64,000 bases of DNA from assembly GCA_947044365.1 (NCBI GenBank), contig OX345643.1, positions 1,321,001-1,385,000 on the forward strand, written 5' to 3'. This document shows positions 1 to 19,185 of this stretch, piece after piece. The stretch is from Petrosia ficiformis (Eukaryota; Porifera; Demospongiae; Haplosclerida; Petrosiidae). Below the pieces are notes generated by a model that worked only from the letters and a program-made list of their open reading frames with translations, had not been told where the DNA came from and did no database searches. Position 1 is the stretch's first letter, and every line of letters begins with the position of its first letter. The position numbers and the translations under genes were made by a program.

Positions 1-1084
1 TTTCCATTACCTAACTCTTGAGCTAAAATCAAGAGACACAAAACATAAAAATCCTTTTTTATAATAATAATTAATGATGGTTGTTCATTAATTCAGTACA
101 TTATCAATATTGAACATTCTTATAATAATTATTATTACCTCCATATACTGGATTGGTCAAGGGTACATCAAGACTTGGCTGTCCTTCAACTGGTACTACA
201 TTACTCTGGTCACTATGGGCATTAGTATTAATTTGTAACTTTAAATTTCCTTTCTTTCTCTTTCTCATTGTAAACACTATCAACATGCTCACTATCAATA
301 TAATTATCAGTATTACCACAATCACTGCTACTACAACACCAGATATTATCACTGTTAAGTTATTTTGATCCCCTTCAGCCCGCAGGGGAGTAAAAGATGA
401 GGTTACTGTACTTGAAGAACTTTTAGTGCCTCCTATAAGAAATGAATAGAGTAGAACTGTGCATTAGAATACCAGAAGACATTTGCTATTATTTACTCCC
501 CAAATTACTGGCTGTATTTCAATGAAATAAGCAGAGCCACTAATAGTTGAGTGAAAACTGGTTGCAAATGTTGCACTTAGATTTCAAATATAAATACACT
601 GTATTACCTAGATACCTCACCTTCAATTGTAGAACTTGTGATAAAACCAGTAGATTCTGATGTAAAACTCATGATAAAACTAGCAGATTCAGATGTAGAA
701 CTCATGATAAAACTAGTAGATTCAGATGTAGAACTCATGATAAAACTAGTAGATTCAGATGTAGGACTCATGATAGGACTCTTATCTTCAGAAATACTCA
801 TAGTATTAGAGCTCATAGCTATTATTCCTAATAATTTGAGTACATGAGAAGTAACAAATTCACTATTACATATTAATTGTTATTTTGAGCACAAATAATC
901 ATTATAAGATTAGACTAATAGTTCACTATTGTTTACTCCCTAAAATTAATGGCTGTTTTTCAATGAAATAAATGTAGCCACCAATAAATAGTTGGGTGTA
1001 TAATGTTTGGAAACATTGTGTTAAGGTTTTATGGCTGGCCCACAGGGCCATCCATATAATTGCTTTCCATGGGATTTAATGTGC

Positions 1085-1160
<76 letters not shown>

Positions 1161-2915
1161 TTAAGTCGCTAATGTGAGTGTGCGTTGTATAAGAAGTTAA
1201 GGAAGTCGCATCACTCCAGGGGCTTGGTCAATTATTGGGCGTGATATGTAATAGAACATGCGCTTGAGCTATAGACCAGCAGGAAAAATGTAAAACTGCA
1301 AATTATACTAATATCTGTTGTGTATAGCCTAGAAACAGTATAAAGATGATGCAAGAGTCTTTTATAATAAATTGTTGAATTTCAGACATGAGGAAGTCAT
1401 CCTTTAGAACCTTGCAGGAGTACTTCAGTTTCTTCAGGACACAGTTGTTGAGTACACAGAAAGGTAGAGACACTAGTTTCATCAGCAAAGATTGATACAA
1501 AGTCATCACAAAGCAATTATAGGGATATATGTTTCTCAATATATCTTGTTCCTCTAAATAGGTCATATTAGCTATAGAACTCACCTTTAACTGAAGAATC
1601 AGTAGATTCAGATGTAGAACTCATGATAGAACTCACAGAACTCATGGTATTAGAACTCATAGCTAATATACAAATACAACACATTATATATTGTGATTGT
1701 ATAAGATGTGTAAATAACTAAACACCTACCAAATATTACAGACACAAGTGGATAATCATTTTCTTCATCACGTACATTTCCATTCATATTATGATTTGGT
1801 GGTCCACTGTTCTCCTGATAATACAATATCAAGTCACTGTTTGATTCCATGGGCTGAGATATTCGTAATGCATCTCCATTTTGAATTTGTATTGGTTGAG
1901 AGAGATTATACCATCTTAGGTTAGTAGTTGAAGGATCATTAGCATCATTATATACAGGTGAACAGAATAATCCTGTCTGTTTACATTCTCTTCCATCTGA
2001 TAGTCTCCAGAAACGAATTCGTAGTAAGTTCATTCCATTTTGATGTTTTGCTCCAATTATTATATGTGTGATATTACCATTACATGTGAAACCAATGTCT
2101 GGAAAGAATCTATCATCGTTATTATATCCACTCACTCTCGTAATCTCTCTTGCTTGTATTTTGATTTCATGTAAAGATATGAATCCACTGATACACTGAG
2201 GAGAATCTAAGAGAGATAGAATTGAAATCATAAAACAATAAATATTTTATTTACTTGTCTCGGGATAGATGAGAGGTCTTCTGTTTATTTCTTTGTCATA
2301 CTCATCGAGTATATACTCATTATCCTTATCAGTTTCATAAATATCCTGACCATTATAATCCTGATAATAAAATCTAACTGCACTATCATCAAGGTTAGGC
2401 TGATATATTCCCAACACTTGATTAGCATTGAATTGAAGAGAAGTTGATAAACTGAATTGATAAACTCCATTAGTACTGAAATTAGATGGACCAAGTAAAA
2501 TTTTTACTGAACTTTCAGAAACTCGAGTATAAGTTGTTACACCAGTCTTATTCCACAACCAGATAGTAGGATATTCATTTCTGGTTCTATGTCCTGGAGC
2601 ATCTTCAGTCCTAACATCCACACCTAAGAGAAAACCAGTAATAATTCCAGAACAATTGAACTCCAGACTAGGCATAATTGAATGTCTGTCACCTCTAAGT
2701 CGATTACCATCAAGATCACCATTACCACCTTCTATTTGTTTAGCTTTTTGTACCAGTAAATCATAATTCATGAATCCTTTAGTACATGATTCTACTACAA
2801 TGACAGGGATAAAAAAAACATGTTCAAATATTAAACTAGTCATGTACTACTGACCTGATAGAATCCATGACCAGCCACTGATAGTACACCACAAAAACAA
2901 AATACATAAACTCAT
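1..2915 (-). CDS. Receptor tyrosine kinase RTK-A, 5' part only
   Basis: This is the N-terminal half of a receptor whose kinase lies beyond the left edge. Exons from 5': signal peptide 2855-2915 (MSLCI start, hydrophobic, ending WSWILS), ectodomain repeat 1 at 2255-2794, ectodomain repeat 2 at 1730-2206, Ser/Thr stalk 1585-1662 and 621-827, transmembrane plus juxtamembrane 139-432 (IISGVVVAVIVVILIIILIV, then RKRKKG), and the first 22 bases of the next exon at 1-22. All boundaries are phase 1 and every visible exon is open. The juxtamembrane exon ends in NPVYGG, an NPxY motif shared with RTK-B to RTK-E. It is called an RTK because RTK-B and RTK-C have the same transmembrane exon upstream of a kinase. 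The intron at 828-1584 holds a long AT microsatellite. Confidence 0.82.
1083..1158. repeat. AT dinucleotide microsatellite
   Basis: A nearly pure AT run in the RTK-A intron between the two stalk exons. Shorter equivalents lie at the same intronic place near 9013-9028 (YTR-A), 24356-24371 (YTR-B) and 33879-33902 (RTK-C), so the array length differs between paralogs. Confidence 0.95.
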
Positions 2916-2959
2916 CTCTGCTCTGAAGATAGGAGTGGTGATTACTCATTAGTTTAATA

Positions 2960-4375
2960 ATAGGCAGCCTTAGAAAAGGTGAAGAATGAAGGATGCCACC
3001 CCCTTCGCGTTTTCAACAGTCAAAAAGGCGAGGATTACAACAGAAAGAGGCTCACTAGAAAATTCCCACTGAATCCCAGGTGATCCAGTGAACGTGATGT
3101 GAATAAAATACAGTACACATATTACAGTGTCCGATGTGTACATTTTGGAGAGCCTTGCCAAAGAGGTAAAGGACTGAGGCCTAATCAAAAAGCCTTTGGT
3201 CTTGGGTGTGAAGCCAAGGTAACCATTAGTTATGACAAATTTCAAAACAAATGGGTTGTTAGAGAAGTCAACTTATGTCATAATCATCGTGTTGGTGAAG
3301 TGATTATTAAACATTACCCATCATCAAGAAAACTTAGTAAGGAAGAAGAGAAGGCTGTTTGTGATATTATCAGTTTAAAACCCAACAATAAACATGTACG
3401 AGATTTTGTTGTCAGAAAGTATGGAAAATTAGTGACTCTCAAAGACATTCAAAATATCAAAATAAATGTTTGTGAACAGACACGTAAAGGGTTACAGGAT
3501 GCTGAACTACTTCTTGAAAAACTAAAAGAATCTTTGTAAAATGATCAAGGAGCTAATGGAGGAGTAACAGTTGATGAAGAAGACACACTAGCAATTGTTT
3601 ATTATCAGAGTAGCAGCATGGTGAACATGTTTAAGAAATTTCCTGAAATTGTGTTTGTGGATGGAACATACAATGTCAACAAATTAGGCCTCATACTGCC
3701 TCATGGTTGAGGACGGCTTTGGACATGGTTATAATTTTTTTATGCTGCTACTGCTCAAGAAGATAGTGCCCATCTGCAACAAATTCTTTAATTTTTCAAA
3801 GAAGAAAACGATGCATGGAATAAGGTTCGTGTCATCATAATTGACAAGGATTTTACGGAATATAAAGTTCTGAAAGAAGAATTCCCAGAGGTCGTAATTC
3901 TGTATTGTCAGTGGCATGTTGTGAAAGCTCTGTTTAAAGCCATTTGTGATTGTGATGTTGAAAAGAAAGATCGTGACAAGTGCCGAGTGTTGATTCGCTT
4001 AATAGTCCACGCAAAAGACCTAGATGAATATATAAAAACCAAGAAACAGCTCTATGATGCATCAAATGAAGCCTTTAAGAAGTACTTTGAAACTAACTGG
4101 GAAGAATGCCGTTCAATGTGGGTCACATTTGAAAGGGATAAGCATTCACATTATGGTAACACTACAAATAACAGGTTAGAGAGCCATAATCAGAAGCTAA
4201 AGGATTTAACAACCAGATCATCATCATTGTCTGAAATGTTTCAGAATTTACTGTTGTATTCTCACACTGCAGCTGCGGAGTATTCACAGTGTGCTTTCCA
4301 AGAAGAATTCACTGTTCATTTGGGTGTGCATAACATTCCTGAAGCTTCTGAAATTTATGCTCAATAGAAGATCTG
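2960..4375 (+). pseudogene. MULE / ZSWIM1-3-like transposase relic
   Basis: Two open blocks belong to one disrupted transposase-like gene. The first (3099-3539) resembles the FAR1-like N-terminus of ZSWIM1/3-type proteins: a Cys-rich start (CVHFGEPC), then CEAKVTIS and a CHNH zinc-ligand motif. The region 3540-3920 is broken by stops and frameshifts but retains FVDGTYN (first acidic residue of an RNase H-like core), VIIIDKDF (second) and YCQWHV. The second block (3921-4367) contains NNRLESHNQKLK, the likely third acidic residue. No SWIM zinc finger follows. The segment interrupts receptor-flank homology between about 2955 and 4598, as judged against the same flank near 10745-10890, so it arrived as an insertion. 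I saw no clear terminal inverted repeats. Domain assignment is from motif memory. Confidence 0.72.
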
Positions 4376-4599
4376 TGGCTCATATAACCACCGATAGTAC
4401 GGTGTCTCTAGCCACTTCATTAATAATATTATAATTGAGACATTAAAACTGTTCAACGTTTGAAGCGAAACTTTTTGGCGTGTACTTGTTTGTTCTATGT
4501 ACCTCAACAGAACTCTAGCGCTAGCATTTATACTTTTGCTATTCGTCTGGCAACAGGCAGATAGACAACCAAACTATTGTATCCCAACAACAACTATTG

Positions 4600-5110
4600 T
4601 ATTTTTAAAAAGAATGTACTGGTAGGGGCAGAGACAGCATGTTCAAAGTGAGGGGCTGATGACAGTGGCTCAAGTAACACCTCATCCCCCAGTATCTCTG
4701 CCACTGACTGGTTACATGCAGGTGTATGATCATGTGTGCATGTGCACATCATAAGTACAGAATACTTCCTGAAATTTAGAGCCTGCAAATGATGACAAAT
4801 TACATGCAATAAAGATAAATTAATGTACATTATTATGATCAACCTCTGGAGTAGTCCAGTATCTTCTTTTCATGAAATATATATATAATAATTCTCATCT
4901 TGCAGATCTCTTGACATTCCAAAATCAGCAATCTTTAATGACAATAATGCAGTGATTTATAATAAAGGAATTTACAATCTATATGTCATCATACTTTACA
5001 GATCTCTGTGTACAAAATGTTTCGTAGACAAGTATTTCATAACAGAAACTGTGTAGACAATATGGAACAGAAGTGTCTATAAGTTCTCCTGGACTTTTAA
5101 CTATTAATTA
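4600..5110 (-). pseudogene. Decayed tyrosine kinase fragment (relic 1)
   Basis: Remnants of three kinase exons lie in the correct 5'-to-3' order on the minus strand. They are an HRD-region exon (about 5000-5098, unreadable), a DFG exon (about 4845-4941, still showing [16 protein letters not shown]) and the start of the next exon (about 4750-4790, ALNFRKYS). In the DFG exon 8 bp is missing between the APE and KIPIKW codons compared with RTK-B, which shifts the frame. The same loss occurs in relics 2 and 3. Confidence 0.75.
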
Positions 5111-6029
5111 ATCAGTTATACTCAACTTTTCATTGTCCACCTGTTTTTATTTGAAGAGCTCAACCTTAGCCAAGGTAATTAAAGTGGAGCTGGAATGCAA
5201 TTAATAATATTACATTAAAACTGTTCAATGTTTGAACCAAAGATCATTGGTATGTACTTATTTGTTCTATTTGTACCTCAATCAGAATTTTAGCATATTT
5301 GTACTTTTGCTATTCATCTGGCAACATACAGATAGACAACCAAACTAATGTATCTCTTACATCGTAACAATCATAATTCAAGATCATGAATAATATACCA
5401 TAATTGTTTCACAATTCTAATACAAACATACTTAACATTGTATACAGGTGAGTATTGCTGCAAAAACGAAATTATTAAATTAACTCAATCATAAGTAATT
5501 AAAGTTGCAAGGAATAATGTAAATCAAGTTACAGATTGTGACTACAGACATACTACATGCCATAACGAATACTTTACCACCTACATATAATCAATTTATT
5601 GAAGGTTGCCAATTACATAATATAACTGGCTACCATCTTTTGTGGTAAATTAAATTATGCGGTTCCAGGTTTTCAAGAAATTTCAACCATTTGTTGATGA
5701 CAAGATACAGTAATATGAATTTTTATAATTGACAGGAAACATATAATCATATGGACAGCTGGATACCAAAATAGGAATTCAACAACAGCATAACTATAAA
5801 CCTAACATAATTTATAACATGAAGAAATAATTATTAGTTGGTTGAGAAAAAAAGTTATTTGATATCATAAAGTCAACATACTTACATTCGTACATACATA
5901 AAAAGATAGTTAGTAGATATAACAATCTACTGATTGAACAAATCTACAATAATATATTAATAACATTTAGTATTTAGTAATAATTACGATACTAAAACAA
6001 AGAGTAAATAGAGTAACTTGCTCCATACT
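5111..6029. other. Spacer between kinase relic 1 and YTR-A
   Basis: No gene seen. It contains array spacer sequence: the stretch near 5200-5345 resembles 4430-4580 and 26800-26950, and the part near 5680-5990 matches the 3' flank of YTR-B (18.84-19.14 kb) and YTR-C (35.84-36.15 kb). Confidence 0.6.
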
Positions 6030-6114
6030 TTATATATAATCATCCTCAACAACTGGTTCATTCAATACATGTACATATGAGTATGTATTATCATCATCAG
6101 TAGTCAAATGTTCA

Positions 6115-6828
6115 CCTGTAATAATAGCCATGATGAATTTCAAGGTAATTTCAGAAATTAGAATAATCTCATATATACCTGATACTGTATGTATATTATA
6201 TGATGGATTCTCCTCAGTAGTCACATGTTCTTCTGTGAGGTTAACAATTGATGATCACTGAGACTAATTATCAATACATTATGTATATTGTCTATACCTG
6301 ATACTGTGTGTACATTATAAGCTGGATTCTCCTCAGTAGTCACATGTTCTTCTGTGAGGTGATCATCATTAAGACTAATAAATACAATACATTATATATG
6401 TTGTCTATACCTGATACTTTATGTATATCATAGGATGGATTGTCCTCAGTAGTCACATGTTCTTCTGTGAGATGAACCATTGATCATGTTATATTTTCAA
6501 GCCCAATACTAATATAACATGTATATAAATATTACCTGATACTGTGTGTACATCATGGAATGGATAATCATCTATAAGTATTTGTTCATCTGTGAGATTA
6601 CAAGAACTCAATCATCACTGAGACTAATAATTATTATCATTATTATGTGTATTACATGTCTATACCTGATACTGTTTGTATATTATTAATTGGAGTATCA
6701 TAAATAATCACATGTTTATCTGTGAGATTAATAATTGATTATCACTGAGACTAATTATAAATTGTCCTCTATACCTGATACTGTGTGTATATTATAAGAT
6801 GGATTATCATCAGTAGTCACATATTTGC
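6115..6828 (-). repeat. Tail mini-exon array of YTR-A (six 54-bp exons)
   Basis: Exons at 6775-6828, 6666-6719, 6536-6589, 6411-6464, 6298-6351 and 6179-6232, each 54 bp with AG before, GT after and phase 1 at both ends. In order they encode GKYVTTDDNPSYNIHTVS, DKHVIIYDTPINNIQTVS, DEQILIDDYPFHDVHTVS, EEHVTTEDNPSYDIHKVS, EEHVTTEENPAYNVHTVS and EEHVTTEENPSYNIHTVS. The third has lost its tyrosine (Tyr to His relative to YTR-B and YTR-C). Confidence 0.9.
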
Positions 6829-7604
6829 CTGTAGTAAGTTAGGAATAGTTATAGTAATAATAATGTTTTATAGACATGATTATTATGTTAGTAAATATGT
6901 ACATTTTGCTGTATACCCTTCATGAATGCACATACTAAATACACCCTAATACCATATAAAGAGGTTATTATTGATAACTTCAAAATGAGATAATAGACAC
7001 AGTAAAAACAAATGTTATCACTAGTCATGCAATCATGAATGTACATACTAATATACATCCTACTACTTATCACATGAAGAGATGTATAATTATGTTGTTC
7101 TGAAAAAATAAATTGCTTATAGCAACTGAGGCAACTCACACTCTTTAGTTAAAATAACCAATGTGTATGTGTATCACTGCTACAACAAAATAGCTAATTA
7201 TTTATTATATAGTCAATACAGATGTAAGGATACATACATCTAAAGCCATATACCTACTTTGTACTAACTATATTCAATTTTTTGAAGCACTATAATTTTA
7301 GGGTGCTATCTACTCATATTTCATGCCAACAATTTATAGTATACATAAAGTACATGTATTTGTATTTGGCCATCAAACATGTTTGGAAACCTGCAAAACT
7401 ACCCTCTATGACAAACTAAATTAAAACTCGGGTTATTCCTTGCAACTGTACTAACCAGGTTATTTAACAATTTAAATTTTGCAGTATATTCATACGTAAT
7501 ACTGCATATAACAGATATTAAGCGATAGGCATAAATATTCACTGAGAAGAAAATATGACTACTTGTCATGTGTATAATCTAGTGGTGACATACATATTTT
7601 ATAC
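6829..7604 (-). other. Intron of YTR-A between transmembrane and tail exons
   Basis: No coding signal seen. AT-rich, and homologous to 19862-21288 (YTR-B) and 36985-37643 (YTR-C). The YTR-B copy is longer and carries a short GT-rich run near 20358-20400. Confidence 0.6.
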
Positions 7605-10600
7605 CTTTACTGGAGTTCGTAAGTGTTGTTCTTTTCCTATGTTTCACTATTAATATTATTATCAGTATAATAATAAATATAATAATAGACAACAGAAGAA
7701 GACCTGTTCCAACTCCAGCTATTACTTCCAACTGTACAGGAAATCCTTTATAAGAATTGATCAAATGTGAAGATATAATATAAAAATATAATTAATCTGT
7801 GCATTTAATGGGTGATAAGTATATCTATAATCAGTTCTCCATATTATTACGATGAGACATGCTTGAATTGTATTTAGTCCAAAATATTAATTGTAATGTT
7901 AATATGTAATAAGACTTTATGCATTTAGTTTCAACAACATGTGAGTATAGTAACCGCACTCCACGAGGAAATATTTATACAATTACCTTCCTGTGTTTGT
8001 GATGTAGAGTTCATTAAACTGGTAGGAAGACTCATGGATGAGACTGAAGGGAGTAAGAGGCATAGAATTATAGGTAAATGACAGTAGCAAAAGATTGATG
8101 CTAAGTCATTCAGAATAACTAATAAGTTGTATTGCTGATGATCATGTGTACAAATGTAAAGGATGCTTTTGTGTATTTTGGCATGATAACAACAACAAAT
8201 ATAGTGTACTCAGTTAAACATATATCACAAAATAGTATTTTTTGATTAGTACAGTTGCAAGGATTTCACAAGTAATTTGTTGTTCAGGATACATACATCT
8301 AATACCATAGCTACTTTCTACAGTTTATAATCAAACATTAATTCAAGTACTATAAGTTTAGGGTGTCTACTCATATTTCATGCCAAAACGTTAGCATAAG
8401 CTAAAGTGCATGCAAGTGATTAGTTTAATTTAAAATTGCAACTTCAAATTCGTGCAACCAGGTTAAAAGATCCCAGTATGTTTTCAGTGTATTAACTATA
8501 CTAGTCAAATTTAAGTGTGCATGGTTAATTAATATTCAGCAATAGTGTATACGGTTTACAAATGTTGCACTAAGATTTAAAATATAAATATATTGTATTA
8601 GCTAGATACCTCACCTTCAACTGTAGAACTTGTGATAAAACTAGTAGATTCTGATGTAGAACTCATCATAAAACTAGTAGATTCAGATGTAGAACTGGTG
8701 ATAGAACTCTTATCTTCAGAAATGCTCATAGTATTAGAGCTCATAGTTATTATTCCTAATAATTTGGGTACATGAGAAGTAACAAATTCACTATTACATA
8801 TTAATTGTTATTTTGTGCACAAATAATCATTATAAGAATAGACTAATAGTTTGCTATTATTTACTCCCTCAAATTAATGGCTGTATTTCAATGAAATAAA
8901 TGCAGCCACCAATAAATAGTTGAGTGAATACTGTTTGGAAACTTTGTGTTAAGGTTTTTATGGCCCACAGGGCCATCCCTATAATTGCTTCTCATGAGAT
9001 TTAATGTGTATATACACATATATATATATTCTTGTGTCGCTAATGTGAGTGTGCGGTGTATAAGAAGTTAAGTAGTTGCATCACTCCAGGGGCTTGGTCA
9101 AATAATGGGTGTGGTGCGTAAAAGAACATGTCACATGTGCTTGAGTTACAGACCAGCAGGAAAAATGTAAAACTGCAAATTATACTAATATCTGTTGTGT
9201 ATAGCTGAGAAACAGTATAAAGATGATGCAACAGTCTTATATAATAAGTTGTTGAGTTTCAGACATGAGGAAGTCATCATTTAGAACCTTGAAGGAGTAC
9301 TTCAGTTTCTTCAGGACACAGGTTTTGAGTACACAGAAAGGTAGAGACACTAGTGCCATCAGCAAAGATTGATACATAGTCATCACAATACAATCATACA
9401 GATATATTTTATCAATATATACTGTTCATCCAAATAGGTCGTATAAGCTATAGAACTCACAGAACTCATGGTATTAGAACTTATAGCTAATATACAAATA
9501 CCACACATTATATATTGTGATTGTATAAGACATGTAAATAACTAAACACCTACCAAATATTACAGACACAAGTGGATAATCATTTTCATCACTTATATCT
9601 CCATTATTATTATAATTTGGTGGTCCATTGTTCTGCTGATAATACAATATCAAGTCACTGTCAAACTGTCTAGGCTGATTTATTCCTAAAACATCTCCAT
9701 TTTAAACTTGTATTGGTGGAGAGAGATTATACCACCTTAGGTTAGTAGTTGAAGGATCATTAGCATCATTATATACAAGTGAATAGGACGGTCCTGTCTG
9801 ATCATATTCTCCTCCATCTGATAGTCTCCAGAAACGAATTTGTGGTAAGAGTGTTCCATCATCATTTTCTGCTCCAATTATTATATGTGTGATATTACCA
9901 TTACATGTGAAACCAATATCTGGAAAGAAGTTTTCATCGTCATTATATCCACTCACTCTTGTGATCTCTCTTGCTTGTATTTTGATTTCATCTGAAGATA
10001 TGAATCCACTGATACACTGAGAAGAATCTAAAAGATATAACATGATGAAATATTAAATATCTTAATTATTATTTACTTGTTTCTGGATAGATGAGAGGTC
10101 TTCTATTTGTTTGCATGTCACCGTCACCAAGTGTATACACATTATCTGCATTAGTTTCATAAATATTCTGACCATTATAATCATGATAATAAAATCTAAC
10201 CACTCCAATACTTGGCTAATATATTCCTAACACTTGATTAGCAGTAAATTGAAGAGGAGTTGATAAACTGAATTGATAAACTCCATCAGTACTGAAATTA
10301 GATGGACCAAGTATAATTTCTACTGAACTATCATCAACACGAGTATAAGTTGTTTCATCAGTCTTATTCCACAACCAGATAGTAGGATATTCATCTCTAT
10401 CAGTCCTAACATCCACACCTAAGAGAAAACCAGTAATAGTTCCAGAACAAGTGAACTCCAGACTAGGCATAATTGAATGTCTGTCACCTCTAAGTCGATT
10501 ACCATCAAGATCACCTCTACCATCTCCTCCTATTTGTTTAGCTTTTTGTACCAGTAAATCATAATCCATGAATCCTTTAGTACATGATTCTACTACAATA

Positions 10601-10869
10601 TAACATAGAATTAAAGTTAAACATGTTCAAATGTTAAACTAGTCATGTTCTACTGACCTGACTGAATCCATGACCAGCCACTGATAGTACACCACGAAAC
10701 CAAAATACATAAATTCATCTCTACTCTGAAGATAGGAGTGGTCATTACTCATTAGTTTCAAGCCATATAAGTACATTATTGTTCAAATATGTGGGTATAG
10801 TGGTACTTAGACGTGTGTGACATGTGTGTGACATGTGTGTGAGTGTCATAATTATAATCATTATAGTAA

Positions 10870-11362
10870 TACAAATTTACATATAAAAAGAGTGTACTGG
10901 TAGGGGCAGAGACAGCATGTTCAAAGTGAGGGGGCTGGTGAAGATCGGGGCACAATGACAGCGGCTCAAGCACCCACCCCATCCCCCGGTATCTCTGCCA
11001 CTGACTGGTTACATGCAGGTGTATGAGTGTGTACATCACACAGTACAGCATACTTCCTGAAATTTAGAGCCTGCAAAAGATGACAAATGACATGCAATAA
11101 AGATAACTATTACTATAATAAACCTCTGGAGTAGTCCAGTATCTTCTTTGCATGAAATATGTAATAATTCTCATCTTGCAGATCTCTTGACATTCCAAAA
11201 TCTGCAATCTTTAATGGCAATAATGCAGTGATTTATAATAAAGGAATTTACAATAAGAATAAAATATACATCTATATGTCATCCTAATTTACAGATCTTT
11301 GTGTGCAAAAATGTTTCGTAGACAAGTATTTCATAACAGAAACTCCAGACTAGGCATTATCC
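10870..11362 (-). pseudogene. Decayed tyrosine kinase fragment (relic 2)
   Basis: Remnants: HRD exon piece 11293-11340, DFG exon about 11123-11211 with [16 protein letters not shown] and the shared 8-bp loss, and ALNFRKYS at about 11044-11074. Directly upstream, 11338-11362 matches the start of the MPSLEF segment of ectodomain repeat 1, in the version where MPSLEF is preceded by Trp-Ile as in RTK-D. A kinase exon is therefore joined to an ectodomain exon by a recombination or deletion breakpoint. Confidence 0.75.
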
Positions 11363-11674
11363 AAATACATGTCACTTGATAAAGATCAATATTGCATATG
11401 CAATCATAACTAGTAGCTTTTTGTACAAATTTGTGAACATTTTAATAAATCAAAAAAAAAACATTTAAATCAAATGTAGCAGAATGAAATTTTATCACTA
11501 ACTCAAAAAAGGTTTTCATGGGAGAGAAAACAATACTGAAAAATTAGCACATTTATATTATTGTGTATAATGAGCACACTGTCTACAATAAAAGAAACGT
11601 TGCTTATAGCTAATGATGTTATAGTTAACATTTATGTATAATGAAGTAAAAACCCCTTGTGCTGCATGTTAATC

Positions 11675-18671
<6,997 letters not shown>

Positions 18672-19185
18672 CTCTATTCTGAAGATAGGAGTGGTCATTA
18701 CTCATTAGTTTCAAGCCATAGAAGTACATTAATGTTTAAATATGTGGGTACATAGACATGTGTGTGATATGTCATAATTATAATCATTATAGTAATACAA
18801 ATTTACATAAAAACAATTTATATAAAAAGAATGTTCAAGAAATTTCAAACATTTCAACCATTCGTTGATGACCAAATATAGTACTTTGAATTTTTATAAG
18901 TGACATGAAACATGTATTATATGGGCTGGATACCAAAATAGAAATTCAACAACAGCATGACTATAAACCTAACATAATTTATAACTGAAGAAATAATTAT
19001 TATTCGGTTGAGAAAATATTTTATTCGTTATCATAAAGTCAACATACTTACAATCGCAAATACATAAAAAGATAGTCAGTAGATATAACAATGTACTGAT
19101 TGCAAAATCTACAATAAGATATTAATAATATTTAGTATTTAGTAATAAAGGCGATACGAAAACAAAGTGTAACTTGCTTCATACT
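18672..19185. other. Spacer between RTK-B and YTR-B
   Basis: No gene seen. The first 50 bp is the conserved block upstream of receptor start codons. The rest matches the RTK-C/YTR-C spacer (35661-36188). Unlike the spacer left of YTR-A, it has no kinase relic. Confidence 0.6.

Larger units (their letters stand above)
6030..10718 (-). pseudogene. Kinase-less tyrosine-tail receptor YTR-A, inactivated
   Basis: Same architecture as YTR-C. Exons: signal 10658-10718; ectodomain repeat 1 at 10077-10592; repeat 2 at 9554-10027; stalk 8615-8755 and 7987-8043; transmembrane 7605-7745; six 54-bp tail exons; last exon 6030-6115. Lesions: codon 146 is TAG (10216-10218) where paralogs have Gln in GIYQP; codon 301 is TAA (9702-9704) where paralogs have Gln in IQVQNG; the first stalk exon (about 9461-9486) is cut by a deletion that removes its normal donor. 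Splice sites elsewhere and the whole tail remain open, so the damage looks recent. As read, the product would be a secreted fragment of about 145 residues. Confidence 0.85.

Noticed and set aside
1303..1584. A 93-codon minus-strand open frame, similar at 34060-34341 and partly at 24485-24682
   Set aside because: It lies inside the stalk intron, overlaps the donor site out of frame with the stalk exon, and is broken in YTR-A. Similarity follows from the segmental duplication.
9702..10218. Reading the two in-frame stops in YTR-A as glutamine codons
   Set aside because: All other genes in the window use CAA or CAG at these sites and terminate normally at TAA or TGA. Mutation is the simpler explanation.
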